64,000 nucleotides of DNA from Filosporella fistucella (Eukaryota > Ascomycota > Leotiomycetes > Helotiales). The position numbers and the translations under genes are program-made. Shown piece after piece: positions 1 through 10,264 of the stretch; within the stretch, counting starts at the first letter, position 1; each line of letters begins with the position of its first letter. Under the pieces are notes generated by a model. The model had not been told where the DNA came from. It was given only the letters and a program-made list of their open reading frames with translations, and made no database searches. Location: the NCBI GenBank assembly GCA_030077755.1, contig JAQJZZ010000011.1:2790001-2854000 (forward strand), read 5' to 3'.

Positions 1-1209
1 ATGCTGACGAAAATAGCTACTCCTTTGGTAGCAGGCTTGGTAGCTTACTACCGTGGTTTACCTTCCAGATGGGCTACAGACTTCCAAAGTCCGCGCAATG
101 TGAAAGCGTTCGTGATGGCCATGCAACGCAAACTTGATTTCGACGTTCAGATTGAACCAGGCGAGAAAGATCCTAGCTACAGGGACCGCGTTGCATTTAT
201 TTGGAATGGCATGGTTGGGAAAAAGAACTGCCTTCTAGAGTCCAAGTGGGCAACAACTTCAGGATCTTCAGGGTTTGGAGTGGGGTATGAGAAAGATGAA
301 AATTTGTGCCCGAAGTTCAATACAGACCTCAGCAAACTTCCTACGGAACCGCAGGGGGGATCTGAAGGTTCTTGTATCAAAGGAAGACAGCTTAACGGAC
401 AAGCATGCGACAGTGGTCTCACTGTCACATATACGCCAGGTCCAGCATCCCCGACTTGTTTGGCGAATGGTTGTGGTACATTATGCACAGGTTTCTGGTG
501 TCAAGCAAATCCGACTGGATACCCTCCAGACTTCCAAGATCCGGCCGATCCTAGCTATGGCAACTCTCTCACTCGTACAGCTACTAAAAATCCCAACCCG
601 GCGACCACGAATAATAGTGCAGCTCCCACTCCAACATGTGATGATGCTTGCAAGATGGATCGGGGATATCCCTGTACAGAACTACAAGCTGGGTTTGACA
701 GGAACTCACCAAATTGTTGCGGCAGTGGGACATGTGGAACATGCGCTACCCGGAACAATGCCCCTCTCTGCTGTGCAACACATTCATGCGGCTGGGCGGG
801 CGAGGTTTTTAACGACCACCCAGTCTCCAGTACCTGTCAACTCTCTGGCTTCTTAGCTACAAATGTCAACTGCGCCTTACCATTCTTCATCGCATGTGAC
901 TCAGGTAACGGCCGCGGCTTCTACTTCGAAGTTGACGGAAAGAAGGGCGGTTGGACATGTAAAAACTGCAATCCTATTGGTACCACCGGCTTTTCGAATA
1001 CTGATATCGGAATGCACGAACAGGTTACCCTTTCTTGGGATGGAAAGACCGATTGTCATTGCACGGTAGACGGGGAAAAGGTCGCTGGAACGGTCACGGA
1101 GCATTATTCGGAGGATTTCTTTGGATTTCACTCGGACGATACGGTGATTTGTGCCTGTAAGTTTCATTGCACTAAATGGGGGGTCTTTAAAGCTCCTGGA
1201 AAGAGTTGA
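1..1209 (+). CDS. Subtilisin-like (S8) serine protease, 3' part only, with Cys-rich C-terminal extension
   Basis: This is the 3' end of a gene that begins left of the window. The text around ATPLVAGLVAYYRGL matches the segment just after the catalytic serine of subtilases (GTSxATPxVAG), so about 35 residues belong to the end of the protease domain. The rest, roughly 350 residues, is a Cys-rich extension (about 40 cysteines) likely secreted and disulfide-bonded; its function is unknown to me. The ATG at 1 is not a start: positions 1-16 look like an intron end (branch CTGAC at 4-8, acceptor AG at 15-16), so coding resumes at 17 by completing an Ala codon. The catalytic Ser would lie in the preceding exon outside the window. 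The stop is TGA at 1207-1209. Family call is good; the role of the extension is not known. Confidence 0.75.
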   Translation: MLTKIATPLVAGLVAYYRGLPSRWATDFQSPRNVKAFVMAMQRKLDFDVQIEPGEKDPSYRDRVAFIWNGMVGKKNCLLESKWATTSGSSGFGVGYEKDENLCPKFNTDLSKLPTEPQGGSEGSCIKGRQLNGQACDSGLTVTYTPGPASPTCLANGCGTLCTGFWCQANPTGYPPDFQDPADPSYGNSLTRTATKNPNPATTNNSAAPTPTCDDACKMDRGYPCTELQAGFDRNSPNCCGSGTCGTCATRNNAPLCCATHSCGWAGEVFNDHPVSSTCQLSGFLATNVNCALPFFIACDSGNGRGFYFEVDGKKGGWTCKNCNPIGTTGFSNTDIGMHEQVTLSWDGKTDCHCTVDGEKVAGTVTEHYSEDFFGFHSDDTVICACKFHCTKWGVFKAPGKS

Positions 1210-1450
1210 TAGCTTTCGTCTTGCTATTATGATTTCGAAATCCTGTGTCGGGTATAAAGAGATAAATTAGTTAGTGAATATTTATTCAACTTGTGTTTCC
1301 AGGAACTCTAGGTGTCGCAGATCGTGATGGCACATTTAAAAGCAGCAAATTTCCCTCTCTGTCTTTACACCGTTTAATAGGGAACCTTAGGACTATATTT
1401 GGGCAATCTATATAGATTCTCTATACACATTCCAGGTTATTTCACTCCAC

Positions 1451-2622
1451 CTATGGCTTTAGGCTAATACATCCCGCTGAACTGCTATCTTCCTCAAAAA
1501 TACCTCCAAAGATGACACCTTCACTGATCCCACTTGGCTGCTTTCCACTTTTCGTGATATCAGAACCGGGATTGACTGGTTTCTTCAAGATGCCGTAGTG
1601 GTATTGTCCTTGTCCGCTGACGCTGTTGGTCACTGCCTTGCTGACGGAAGCTAGAGGATTCGTTCCGTTTGAGTAGTAGACTTGAGTAGTTCTATTACGA
1701 CGTCAGTGCCTCGACCTTTTACTTATGAAAACCGCCCCCTGCTCCAGGAGATGGAGTTATAGTGGAATAGATATAGTAGCAACATACCCTTTATTAAAAT
1801 CAACAGTAATCCCAAAATTATGCCACGTTCCCGCCGTAAACCTCGTACTAAAAATTGTATTCACAGGTTTCGTATTCACGTTTCCCTGGAGGAACAACGT
1901 ATCTGGATTTGCTCCCCCGGGGTTCCCACCGATTATACTTCCGTATTTCAAAGCGATTTGGTTTGTGGAATAATCATTTGATTCGAGGAAAAAGAGTTGG
2001 TATTCGTGGGAAGTGTTGAGGGGCTTTGAGGCGTCTTTCATGAGTGAGAAATGAAGTGTCTTTATGCCGGTTGTGGAGGGGTCGGTGCCGGAGACGGAGA
2101 GGGGGAGGAGCTCGGCACGACGGAAGCCGGTTTGTGAGTTGAATATGGATTTATCGCTAGAGCGAGAGTTAGTTGAGATAGTTTGGTGGATGATGAAGAG
2201 GTAGAGGGAGGACAAGTAGGAAAGTGGACGGGAGGAAGATTAGAAAGCATACCTGATTGTCACTTCGACGGCCTTGGATGTTGTGTCGAACTGTTTGCAT
2301 CAGTATAATCTATTGCTGTGGGGGTGAAAGTTGCAAGTAACGTACCAGCGATCCATTGACAGTTGGGAATTGCACGACAGAACTCCATTTCAAATCTACC
2401 GTTGATTAGTTTCGTACTATCGACAGTCGGGAAAGCAACGTGGTAAGGAGACGTACTAGCACCAAGCACATAGCTTGGATTGAACAGACTCGAACTATCA
2501 TCAAAAGAGGCCAGAGTGGCTTCTTTAGGTACCCGGGCGTCGAATTGAATGGGACATTTTTGGGAGAGAGTGAGGGTTGAGAGGGAGAGGAGAGATAGGA
2601 GTGAGAACATGGATTTGGACAT
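1451..2622 (-). CDS. Secreted glycoside hydrolase family 131 beta-glucanase
   Basis: The spliced protein has 287 residues. Exons by splice signals and phase: 2622-2457, 2395-2346, 2290-2253, 2156-1788, 1691-1451. It starts MSKSMFSLLSLLSL, a signal peptide, then CPIQFDARVP, the usual GH131 opening. Joining the exons restores family blocks LKWSSVVQFPTV, FDTTSKAVEVTISDKSIF, QTGFRRAELLP, SHEYQLFFLE, LQGNVN, GTWHNFGITVDF, SGQGQYHYGILKKP and GGIFEEDSS. Family knowledge: GH131 enzymes act on beta-1,3/1,6 and beta-1,4 glucans, in fungal wall remodelling or plant cell wall breakdown. No CBM1 tail follows, so this is the catalytic domain alone. It converges with the protease gene; the 240 bp between stops holds the 3' ends. 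An ATG 34 codons upstream at 2724 is in frame but would bury the signal peptide, so 2622 was chosen. Confidence 0.9.
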
Positions 2623-4069
2623 TTTGTGTAAAAGTATATACAAGAACAAAACAATTGAAGAAATGAGTTTTGGTGGGCAAAGGAAATTCTTAGAATTGAA
2701 GAAAGAAAAATCACCTCTGGTCACACTTTACTTCAGCCGACCAGAGATACTTCATTTGAGGCTGTAGTACTGATCGAAATTTATACTTTGCAGATCATTG
2801 GAGATCTTTCTTCGAGGCTGTTTGAGGTAAAAAGTTTGGGGCATTGGATTGTGGGGAAGGTGTTCAGGCTGTTGGGATGTCGGTACGTACTCCCCCTTTT
2901 CCTAGCGAGGTAAATGTCACATGACATGCTCTTGTGTAGTGAACTATTGGCAAAGGAGAGAATAATCAACATATGACAGGAATATAATAGCTCGTAGCCC
3001 TGGAGAATTGTCGGCGCTAGTTTCCATAGATATTTATCAAACAACACAATTAGTCACGAGAAGGTCATGTGAGCCGTCCGAAGACGGAGATACAACTCTG
3101 GGATTGAAGACTCGGTGAATTCGGAGTAACATAGGATATACATATATTGGGAATCTATCACGTATATTGGAATGTAAATCCGACGGCGGGTAATCGTGCC
3201 GACATAATAAACATGATATATTAACGCTTTGGATGAAACGGAACTGACGGCTTCGAAGTGAGCTTGGGAAATGTGGCAATGAAACAAGCTTTGACAAGCT
3301 TTCTGGGGTAGATGAATCATGTGGCAATGTGATCAGAATGTGCTTGGGAGTAATATAGGCGCGGTCACAAAAGGTGAGAGCTTATAGGTTTGTTTATGCG
3401 AGGATGGTAAGGCACGTGATCATATAAAAAATAGCCTGAGCGCAATCAGTGGAAGAGAAAGGGGTTGAATTCAAGAAGAATTGGTGAGATTCTCTAGAGT
3501 TTTGAAAATATGTTCGATCGAGAAAGTCGATATGTCTCAAGTCTAATGATACAAGTAATGCTGTGATGTCTAGATAGTGGCGAATAAGCGAGCAAGAGGC
3601 GTAGAAAGGCGACGACAATTATCTCAAATTCCCTCAGCCTTAAACCTCTTTCTCAAAACATATAACTTGAGTCTTCAGCACCCAGACTTCTCTCGTGTAT
3701 TTCTCTCGTGCATTTCTATCGTGAATATTCTCTACCATACTAATCAATCTCAAACCTCCGATCGCCACGTGACTCCCTAGCATGGATCTTGATTGCTCCC
3801 ACATCTTGCGTGGTTTGTGCGGTTTTGCGAGTTTTTCGCGGTGACCCGCCACTTCATCGACATCATCACACAATCAAGCAAATCAGCATGCGCGCTGCTG
3901 GAAATCCCAGGTAAAGTCATGAATTCACTTTCGTAATCAGTTTCTCTTCTCGCATGTTCTTAAGTCGTTCTTTCCTTCAAATATTACTTCATCCTCCCAC
4001 CTCAAAAATCAAACCTCATTTCGAGATCTTTTTTTGAGATAAGCAAACGAAGTTCCGCAATCAATAACC
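2623..4069. other. Intergenic, shared upstream region of GH131 and copper ATPase genes
   Basis: About 1.45 kb between divergent genes. Only short frames without splice logic or recognisable domains are present. The last 100 bases are pyrimidine- and A-rich, as expected of a fungal 5' leader. I see no repeat or RNA gene. Confidence 0.5.
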
Positions 4070-7000
4070 ATGGCACAACCCATGCAACCTGCATTAATCA
4101 CGAGCTCTTTTCTACTATCAAATCTACATTGTCCATCATGTGTGTCGCATATCACAAACACCCTCTACACACTCAACCCGCGTCCTACCTCCGTCTCACC
4201 CTCCCTCGTCACCTCCTTGGTAACTGTTCGCCATGCCCCCTCACTCTCACTGGTCGACATCTGTACCGCATTGGAAAACGCCGGTTTTGATATCTGCGAT
4301 GTGACATCCGAAGGACTAGATCCGGGCGGTGTTACCGGGTCATCGCGTACAGGCTCAGGAGTCGAGATTGGCTACTTGGAACGAATTATCCAGAAATTTA
4401 CGGCGGGGAAGGAGTGTGTTTCTGAGGATCCCAAATATACTACCCGTCACCTACAAAACTGTGAATCATGTCGCACAGAGGCGTCTGGGAAACATGGACT
4501 GGATACAAAATCGATTGCATCCCCTGTTCAAAAGTCAACGATGACGAACTCATTTGAGGATGAGAAGACACTGTTACCTCTTGTGGTCGTTGATTCGGAT
4601 GAACATCTCGAACAGATATGGAGGGCTTCGGTGGCGATTGGGGGGATGACTTGTGCTGCATGTGCTGGCACTATTACCGAGGAGTTGGAGAAGAAGAGTT
4701 GGGTGAAGAAGGTTACAGTTAATCTTATCTCGAATAGTGCAACCATCGACTTTGTAGGAGAGGAACACAAGACAGACCTTGTGGAGAATATCGATGATAT
4801 CGGGTTCGATGCCGTGATCGACAGTGTGGTTGACATCAAGGCGTTGGAGCAAGGTCCAAGAGGGGAAAATATCCAGAGGACTGTTGACATTCGAATCGAT
4901 GGAATGTTCTGTGAACATTGCCCAGAGAAGATTATCGGCGCTGTAAAGGGGCTTGGCAATCAATTGAAGATTGAGAAAGCGTTGAATCAGAAAGATGGGA
5001 TTCTCAGAGTCAGCTATACGCCAAAAGTTCCGGACTTCACTGTCAGAAATATCATCGCCGCCATAGCAGCTGTTGATGAAGGTTTCAAACCATCAATCTA
5101 TCATCCACCTACCCTCGAAGAACGGTCTCGACAGATGCACAAGCGGGAGCAGTTCCGAATACTCATTAGAGTCCTTCTCACATTCGCAATCGCTATCCCT
5201 ACCCTGATCATCGGGATCGTATACATGAGCTTAGTATCCAAAGGCGATCCCGGTCGGAAATACCTCATGTCACCACTTCGGGCTGGCGTTAGTAGAGCTC
5301 AGTGGGCACTTTTCATCTTGGCTACACCGGTCTACTTCCTGTGTGCCGATGTATTCCATACCCGAGCCATCAAAGAGATCATCTATATGTGGCGACCCGG
5401 AAGTACGACGCCGTTTCTGCAGCGCTTCTATCGGTTCGGGAGTATGAACATGTTGATGTCTCTCGGAACATCAATTGCATACATCTCGTCATTAGCTCAG
5501 TTGATTGCTGCAGGTGTACATCCATCGGAAATGGCAGATGATAGTGCGTTTTATTTTGACTCAGTTGTCTTTCTGACATTCTTCTTGCTCATTGGACGTC
5601 TCATCGAGTCATACAGCAAGTCCAAGACTGGTGATGCAATTACTATGCTAGGCAAGCTGAGACCTTCTGAGGCACTTCTTGTTGAGTCTGTCTCGGTTGA
5701 GAGAAACGACACTATCACCGGCGAGGAACTTGCTAGTGCCAAGTCCGAAAGAGTCAGGACGGTTAACGTGGATCTTCTCGAATTTGGAGATATCGTGAAA
5801 GTTCTACATGGAGCTTCGCCACCATGTGATGGAACAATTGTGCAGGGAGAGACAAAATTTGATGAAGCGAGTCTTACTGGCGAATCAAGGCTCATCAAGA
5901 AGTCCGTCGGAGATGAAGTATACTCTGGAACAGTCAACAAAGATACCCCAGTATCAATCAGAATTACTGGTATAGCCGGATCATCCATGCTCGACCAAAT
6001 CGTCAAGGCTGTTCGAGAAGGTCAAACTAGACGAGCGCCAATGGAGCGCATCGCAGATAATCTGACAAGCGTATTTGTTCCTTTCATCACATTCATAGCC
6101 ATCAGTACATGGATTATCTGGCTCGGTCTGGGTCTTTCAGGTACACTGCCAAGAGAATATCTCGGGAGCGAGACAAGTTGGGTCGTCTGGTCCCTTCAAT
6201 TCGCCATCTCTGTTTTCGTCGTGGCATGCCCATGTGGTCTCGCATTAGCAGCTCCAACCGCGCTTTTCGTTGGCGGTGGTCTAGCTGCTAAATACGGGAT
6301 TCTCGTCAAAGGCGGCGGTGAAGCATTTGAGAATGCTAGCAAGCTTGATTGTATCGTTTTCGACAAGACGGGTACACTTACCGTTGGTGGCGAGCCTGTC
6401 GTTACTGATTTCGAGATCCTCCCTATGGAATCCTCACCTGAAATTTCATCGGAAATTATACTTGGAATGATCGAAGCAGTAGAATCAAATAGCAGTCACA
6501 CAATCGCCAAAGCTATTGCAGCTTTCTGTCGCACCAAGGATCTCCAAAGCAGTGACCTTGTCACCGTAGAAGAAATAGCAGGGAAAGGCATGAAGGCTGC
6601 TTTCCTCACGCCCACAAACCAAGAAATAGAGTTCATTATAGGCAACGAACGCTTCCTTTCAGATTTCGACGTCTCTATCCCATCAACCGCAGCACAAACC
6701 CTCACAGCCTGGAAAAACGAAGGAAAATCCGTCGCTCTATCAGCCATCCTTCCCTCCAAGACCGCACAATGGACCCTCACAACCCTCCTCTCCATCTCCG
6801 ACCCGCTCCGCCCAGAAACCCCCTCTCTGATCGCCTCTCTCCACTCCCTGGGCATAGAGATCTACATTCTATCGGGCGACAACGCAATAACAGCCAACGC
6901 CATCGGCGCCCAACTCTCCATCCCTTCCTCACATATCATAGCCGACGTCCTCCCCTCCCAAAAAGCGGACGCTATCCGCTCCTTGCAAAAATCTCTTCCC

Positions 7001-7459
7001 TCAAAACGAAGAGACAAGAGAGCACTTGTAGCAATGATAGGAGATGGGATAAATGATTCTCCTGCCCTCACTGCAGCAGATATAGGTATCTCCCTAATCA
7101 CAGGCTCAGACATCGCCATCTCATCCGCGGAATTCATCCTCGTTTCGCCTAGCCTCAGTTCTCTCCTCACGTTACTCTCACTATCTAAATTCGTCTTCCG
7201 AAGGATAAAATTCAATTTCGTCTGGGCATTGGTGTATAACCTTGTCGCTGTACCTGTAGCCGGCGGCGCGTTTTACGCTTTGAAAAGTGGAGGGAAACAT
7301 GTTAGACTTGATCCTGTGTGGGCTAGTGCTGCTATGGCGCTTAGTAGTGTTAGTGTGGTGTGTAGTAGTCTGTTAATTAGGAGTCGGGTTTGGGGCGTGG
7401 GGTTTAGGGAACCTGTGTCTAAGGAGATTAAGGAGGATGGGAAGGGGAAAGGGGAGTAG
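4070..7459 (+). CDS. P1B-type copper-transporting ATPase
   Basis: A single 1129-residue open frame without introns. Three heavy-metal-associated regions precede the membrane part, with CxxC at 21-24 (CPSC), 195-198 (CAAC) and 281-284 (CEHC). The pump core follows in order: transmembrane helices from about 365, actuator TGES at 603-606, the metal-site CPC at 720-722, the phosphorylated Asp765 in DKTGTLT, and the hinge GDGIND at 991-996. The late YNL motif (LVYNLVAVPVAGGAF) supports Cu(I) specificity. It should hydrolyse ATP to move copper into the secretory pathway or out of the cell. The nucleotide-site motif normally SEHP reads SSHT at 808-811, so the Pro is replaced. This divergence suggests a resistance-type pump (CrpA/PCA1-like) rather than the housekeeping Ccc2, but that is inference. 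ATG at 4070 is the first in frame. Confidence 0.95.
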   Translation: MAQPMQPALITSSFLLSNLHCPSCVSHITNTLYTLNPRPTSVSPSLVTSLVTVRHAPSLSLVDICTALENAGFDICDVTSEGLDPGGVTGSSRTGSGVEIGYLERIIQKFTAGKECVSEDPKYTTRHLQNCESCRTEASGKHGLDTKSIASPVQKSTMTNSFEDEKTLLPLVVVDSDEHLEQIWRASVAIGGMTCAACAGTITEELEKKSWVKKVTVNLISNSATIDFVGEEHKTDLVENIDDIGFDAVIDSVVDIKALEQGPRGENIQRTVDIRIDGMFCEHCPEKIIGAVKGLGNQLKIEKALNQKDGILRVSYTPKVPDFTVRNIIAAIAAVDEGFKPSIYHPPTLEERSRQMHKREQFRILIRVLLTFAIAIPTLIIGIVYMSLVSKGDPGRKYLMSPLRAGVSRAQWALFILATPVYFLCADVFHTRAIKEIIYMWRPGSTTPFLQRFYRFGSMNMLMSLGTSIAYISSLAQLIAAGVHPSEMADDSAFYFDSVVFLTFFLLIGRLIESYSKSKTGDAITMLGKLRPSEALLVESVSVERNDTITGEELASAKSERVRTVNVDLLEFGDIVKVLHGASPPCDGTIVQGETKFDEASLTGESRLIKKSVGDEVYSGTVNKDTPVSIRITGIAGSSMLDQIVKAVREGQTRRAPMERIADNLTSVFVPFITFIAISTWIIWLGLGLSGTLPREYLGSETSWVVWSLQFAISVFVVACPCGLALAAPTALFVGGGLAAKYGILVKGGGEAFENASKLDCIVFDKTGTLTVGGEPVVTDFEILPMESSPEISSEIILGMIEAVESNSSHTIAKAIAAFCRTKDLQSSDLVTVEEIAGKGMKAAFLTPTNQEIEFIIGNERFLSDFDVSIPSTAAQTLTAWKNEGKSVALSAILPSKTAQWTLTTLLSISDPLRPETPSLIASLHSLGIEIYILSGDNAITANAIGAQLSIPSSHIIADVLPSQKADAIRSLQKSLPSKRRDKRALVAMIGDGINDSPALTAADIGISLITGSDIAISSAEFILVSPSLSSLLTLLSLSKFVFRRIKFNFVWALVYNLVAVPVAGGAFYALKSGGKHVRLDPVWASAAMALSSVSVVCSSLLIRSRVWGVGFREPVSKEIKEDGKGKGE

Positions 7460-8189
7460 ATAGATAATGTAGAGTACGTGATCAAGATATCTTTAAATTG
7501 AAATGAAATGAAGGAATATCATAGAGAATCCACATATACGCTATCTGCAATACATTCATCCTAGAAGTGATGCCTACCTATATCCTACATACCGATTTCT
7601 CTTAATATTTCTTTGCATAACATAATTCTATAGAATCTCAACATCTATCACCAGCTCCAGGCCCGAGGAGATTCACTTAAACAACTAGTTATCTTCCTCT
7701 CTTCCTCAAAACATCGACTGCTACAGTAGTCTAGCAGGATTCTTTACCAAAAGTAGGATCTTCATCAAATCTTCGAGGACCAGACTTATATTGATTATTC
7801 GTAGGTAAAATTGGGGAGCGAAGTGAAATATGAAAGATTCACTGATGCATAAAAGAAGTGTTCTGCTCCACGAAGATCACGTTTTCAGGAATGAATATGC
7901 CTCGTTAAAAATCTCACAAGTTCACAAGCAAATTAATACAATTCAGAAAGTATATCAATTCTCCATACGCCTAGCCTAGTTACACCCAATACAATCCGGC
8001 CTGCCATCTATCTAAAGATCCGGCGTAGCGCATCACAATGGAGCGCTAATACTGTAGGTATCTGCAAGTTTCGCATAAATACAAAATCAAGGCTAAAGGC
8101 AAGGTATCGCTTCGCTGATGGGATATTATCCACTATGCCTAATGCTCAGAACTTCATCAAATCATCACCTCAATATACAGCCAACCATC
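7460..8189. other. Intergenic between convergent 3' ends
   Basis: 730 bp of AT-rich sequence holding the 3' regions of the copper ATPase and the KCH gene. No coding frame or repeat that I can support. Confidence 0.5.
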
Positions 8190-10264
8190 TTAACGTCTGT
8201 ACCCTTGTCCATTGGTTGGTGTACCAGGTGCTCCGAAACTTGGGCTTTGAGCACCACCTTGATTGTAAGGTGCTGGACTGGCCAATCTCGAAATACCATT
8301 TCCATTTCCTAATCTTGAGGGGGGTTGACTTAAAGCTGTGCCTGGTCTTGGAATTGGAGGGGCATTGGCCGGGTTGAAAGGATCGATACCTTGAGGTCCA
8401 CGTGGTCCTGGATCAGTCATGTTTCTGTACTGTTGACCAGGTCCACGATTTTCAGGAAAATTTTGAGAGGATGGTGCTGGAGACGCATTTGAAGCACTTC
8501 GCATGTTGGGGTTATATGTTTGGTATCCTCCATTTGAGGAACCGACAGCACTTGGAGCTGGTGAAGACCGGCCATACCCGTCTATTGATCCTTGAGATGA
8601 TCCAGGCGCACGAGGGTAATTCTGGTCAAATGGCGTTCGACGGCCTAGACTTGGTGCTGGTCCTAATGGTGTGTTCGATCTCAATTCATCAACAGCTCTT
8701 GGCATTGGTCGTCCGTAAGGATCACTTGTCGGACCAAGAGCACCGGCAGGAGAGCTTCCATACGGAGAAGCAGAAGGACTTCTGGTATCGTACGAGACAG
8801 GACTCTGTGTGTACCCTCGATCACCCATAGCGCTTGGCATTCTTGGCGGACCTGCAGGACCACGACTCCAATTGCTAGTGTTCGAGTTTGCTGTCATAGT
8901 ACGTTGTGGTGGTGCTGGATATCCATTCGTGTTTAATGGCGGCAAAGACGGCGCAGGTGAACCGGCTCTGGCATAACCCATATCGGAAGCATTACCCATC
9001 AATGGTGCATTCGAAGCAACACTTCTACCAGAAACAGATGAACCTCCCGTGACACTTCTATTTGGGAATGGTCGTTTCTGATCCAATTGATCCAACTCAA
9101 ATCCAGGCATATCCGAGCTTGGTGTACCAGGTCTGCTGGAGTAGACAGGAAGTGTAGTCATCGTATCATTTCTGTTTATCATTGGCATCTGAGGAAGAGA
9201 ATCATCTTTCTTGTCGTCAAGAAATGTCGGTAGAGTAGCTTGACGTCCAGATGGTTTTTCTCCTTTTTTGAGAGCTTTGGCATCAGCTTTGAGTCGTTTC
9301 CGTTCTTCTTCTTCCAGAGCCTTATTAACCTTGGCACTGACAATTCTTGCCAGACGTCGATTAATCTTTCGTTCACAGTATCCACCTAATCCGCCATCAC
9401 GGTTGGGAATGTAATGCCAAAGGAAGAGGAGATAGAAGAGTGCGGCAAGAAGAAGGGATAAAGCTCCAAATATCCAGATGACCAGTGTGAATGTCATACC
9501 AGACAGGATAACTGCAATTCGATGATCACTCTCGGCTAGAGCAGCAATCTTTTGGAAAAATCCGATAAGAGTTGATCCGGCATCTTTGGTATCAATACCT
9601 TTGATATTTGTCGTAAGGACTGAATATAGAGTCAATGCGTTGAGGACCTGGCGAGGACCTTGGCAGAAAATGACTCGGATCCAAGCTAGAGATGTTAGTA
9701 GAGCCAAGCATCGATTCAAGATACCTACATTGAAAAGCAAAGTACGTAAATAGAGCAACATATTCTGCACCTTTCTTCGATTTGGTCAACTCTGCGAAGA
9801 CCAAGAATCGCCGAAATCCCCGCCCGTTCTTGGTAATTCGAATACTTTGGAGTCGAACGGCCAATGAATCTAGATAACTTTCTGCAACTGCCCCTCTTTT
9901 TAACACTCTCATCGCTCTCAATTGTTCGAATCCTAGATTGACCCATGATGCGATGATACAACCAGCAAAGATCCACTTCTGTACGTCTTGTGAGACCATC
10001 GGATTGATCTCTCCAGAGAATCTATTGTATGCGAGAAGATTGACGGCAGTAAAGGTATCGACTCCATAAACTGCGATCGATATGAGGAGAGAGATCCAGA
10101 GATAACCGTATGCAAAGTATGTAAAGCATGATGTCGACTTGAAATCGTTCAAACTCTGCGAAGCATTAGCACTATCCACCACCACAATACGACCTCCCTA
10201 CAATGAAATCCCATTTCTGTTCCGCGCGCAACTCCTCCTGCTTTACTCTGCCTGAACAACCCAT
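8190..10264 (-). CDS. KCH-family potassium channel/transporter (Kch1/Prm6-like)
   Basis: Three exons, 10264-10202, 10155-9729 and 9685-8190, give 661 residues with phases agreeing. The first exon supplies MGCSGRVKQEELRAEQKWDF, typical of fungal KCH proteins; the MGC start suggests N-myristoylation and palmitoylation. The second intron has a perfect TACTAAC branch site. Four hydrophobic segments follow: LWISLLISIAVYGV, WIFAGCIIASWVNLGF, ALFTYFAFQSWIRVIF and a long one ending LLLAALFYLLFLWHYI. The family signature RDGGLGGYCERKINRRL comes next, then a basic coiled segment and about 330 residues rich in Pro, Ser and Gly, probably disordered and phosphorylated. Known relatives in yeast mediate low-affinity K+ influx during the pheromone response. 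The apparent frame start at 10185 is GTG and lies in the first intron. Confidence 0.88.
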
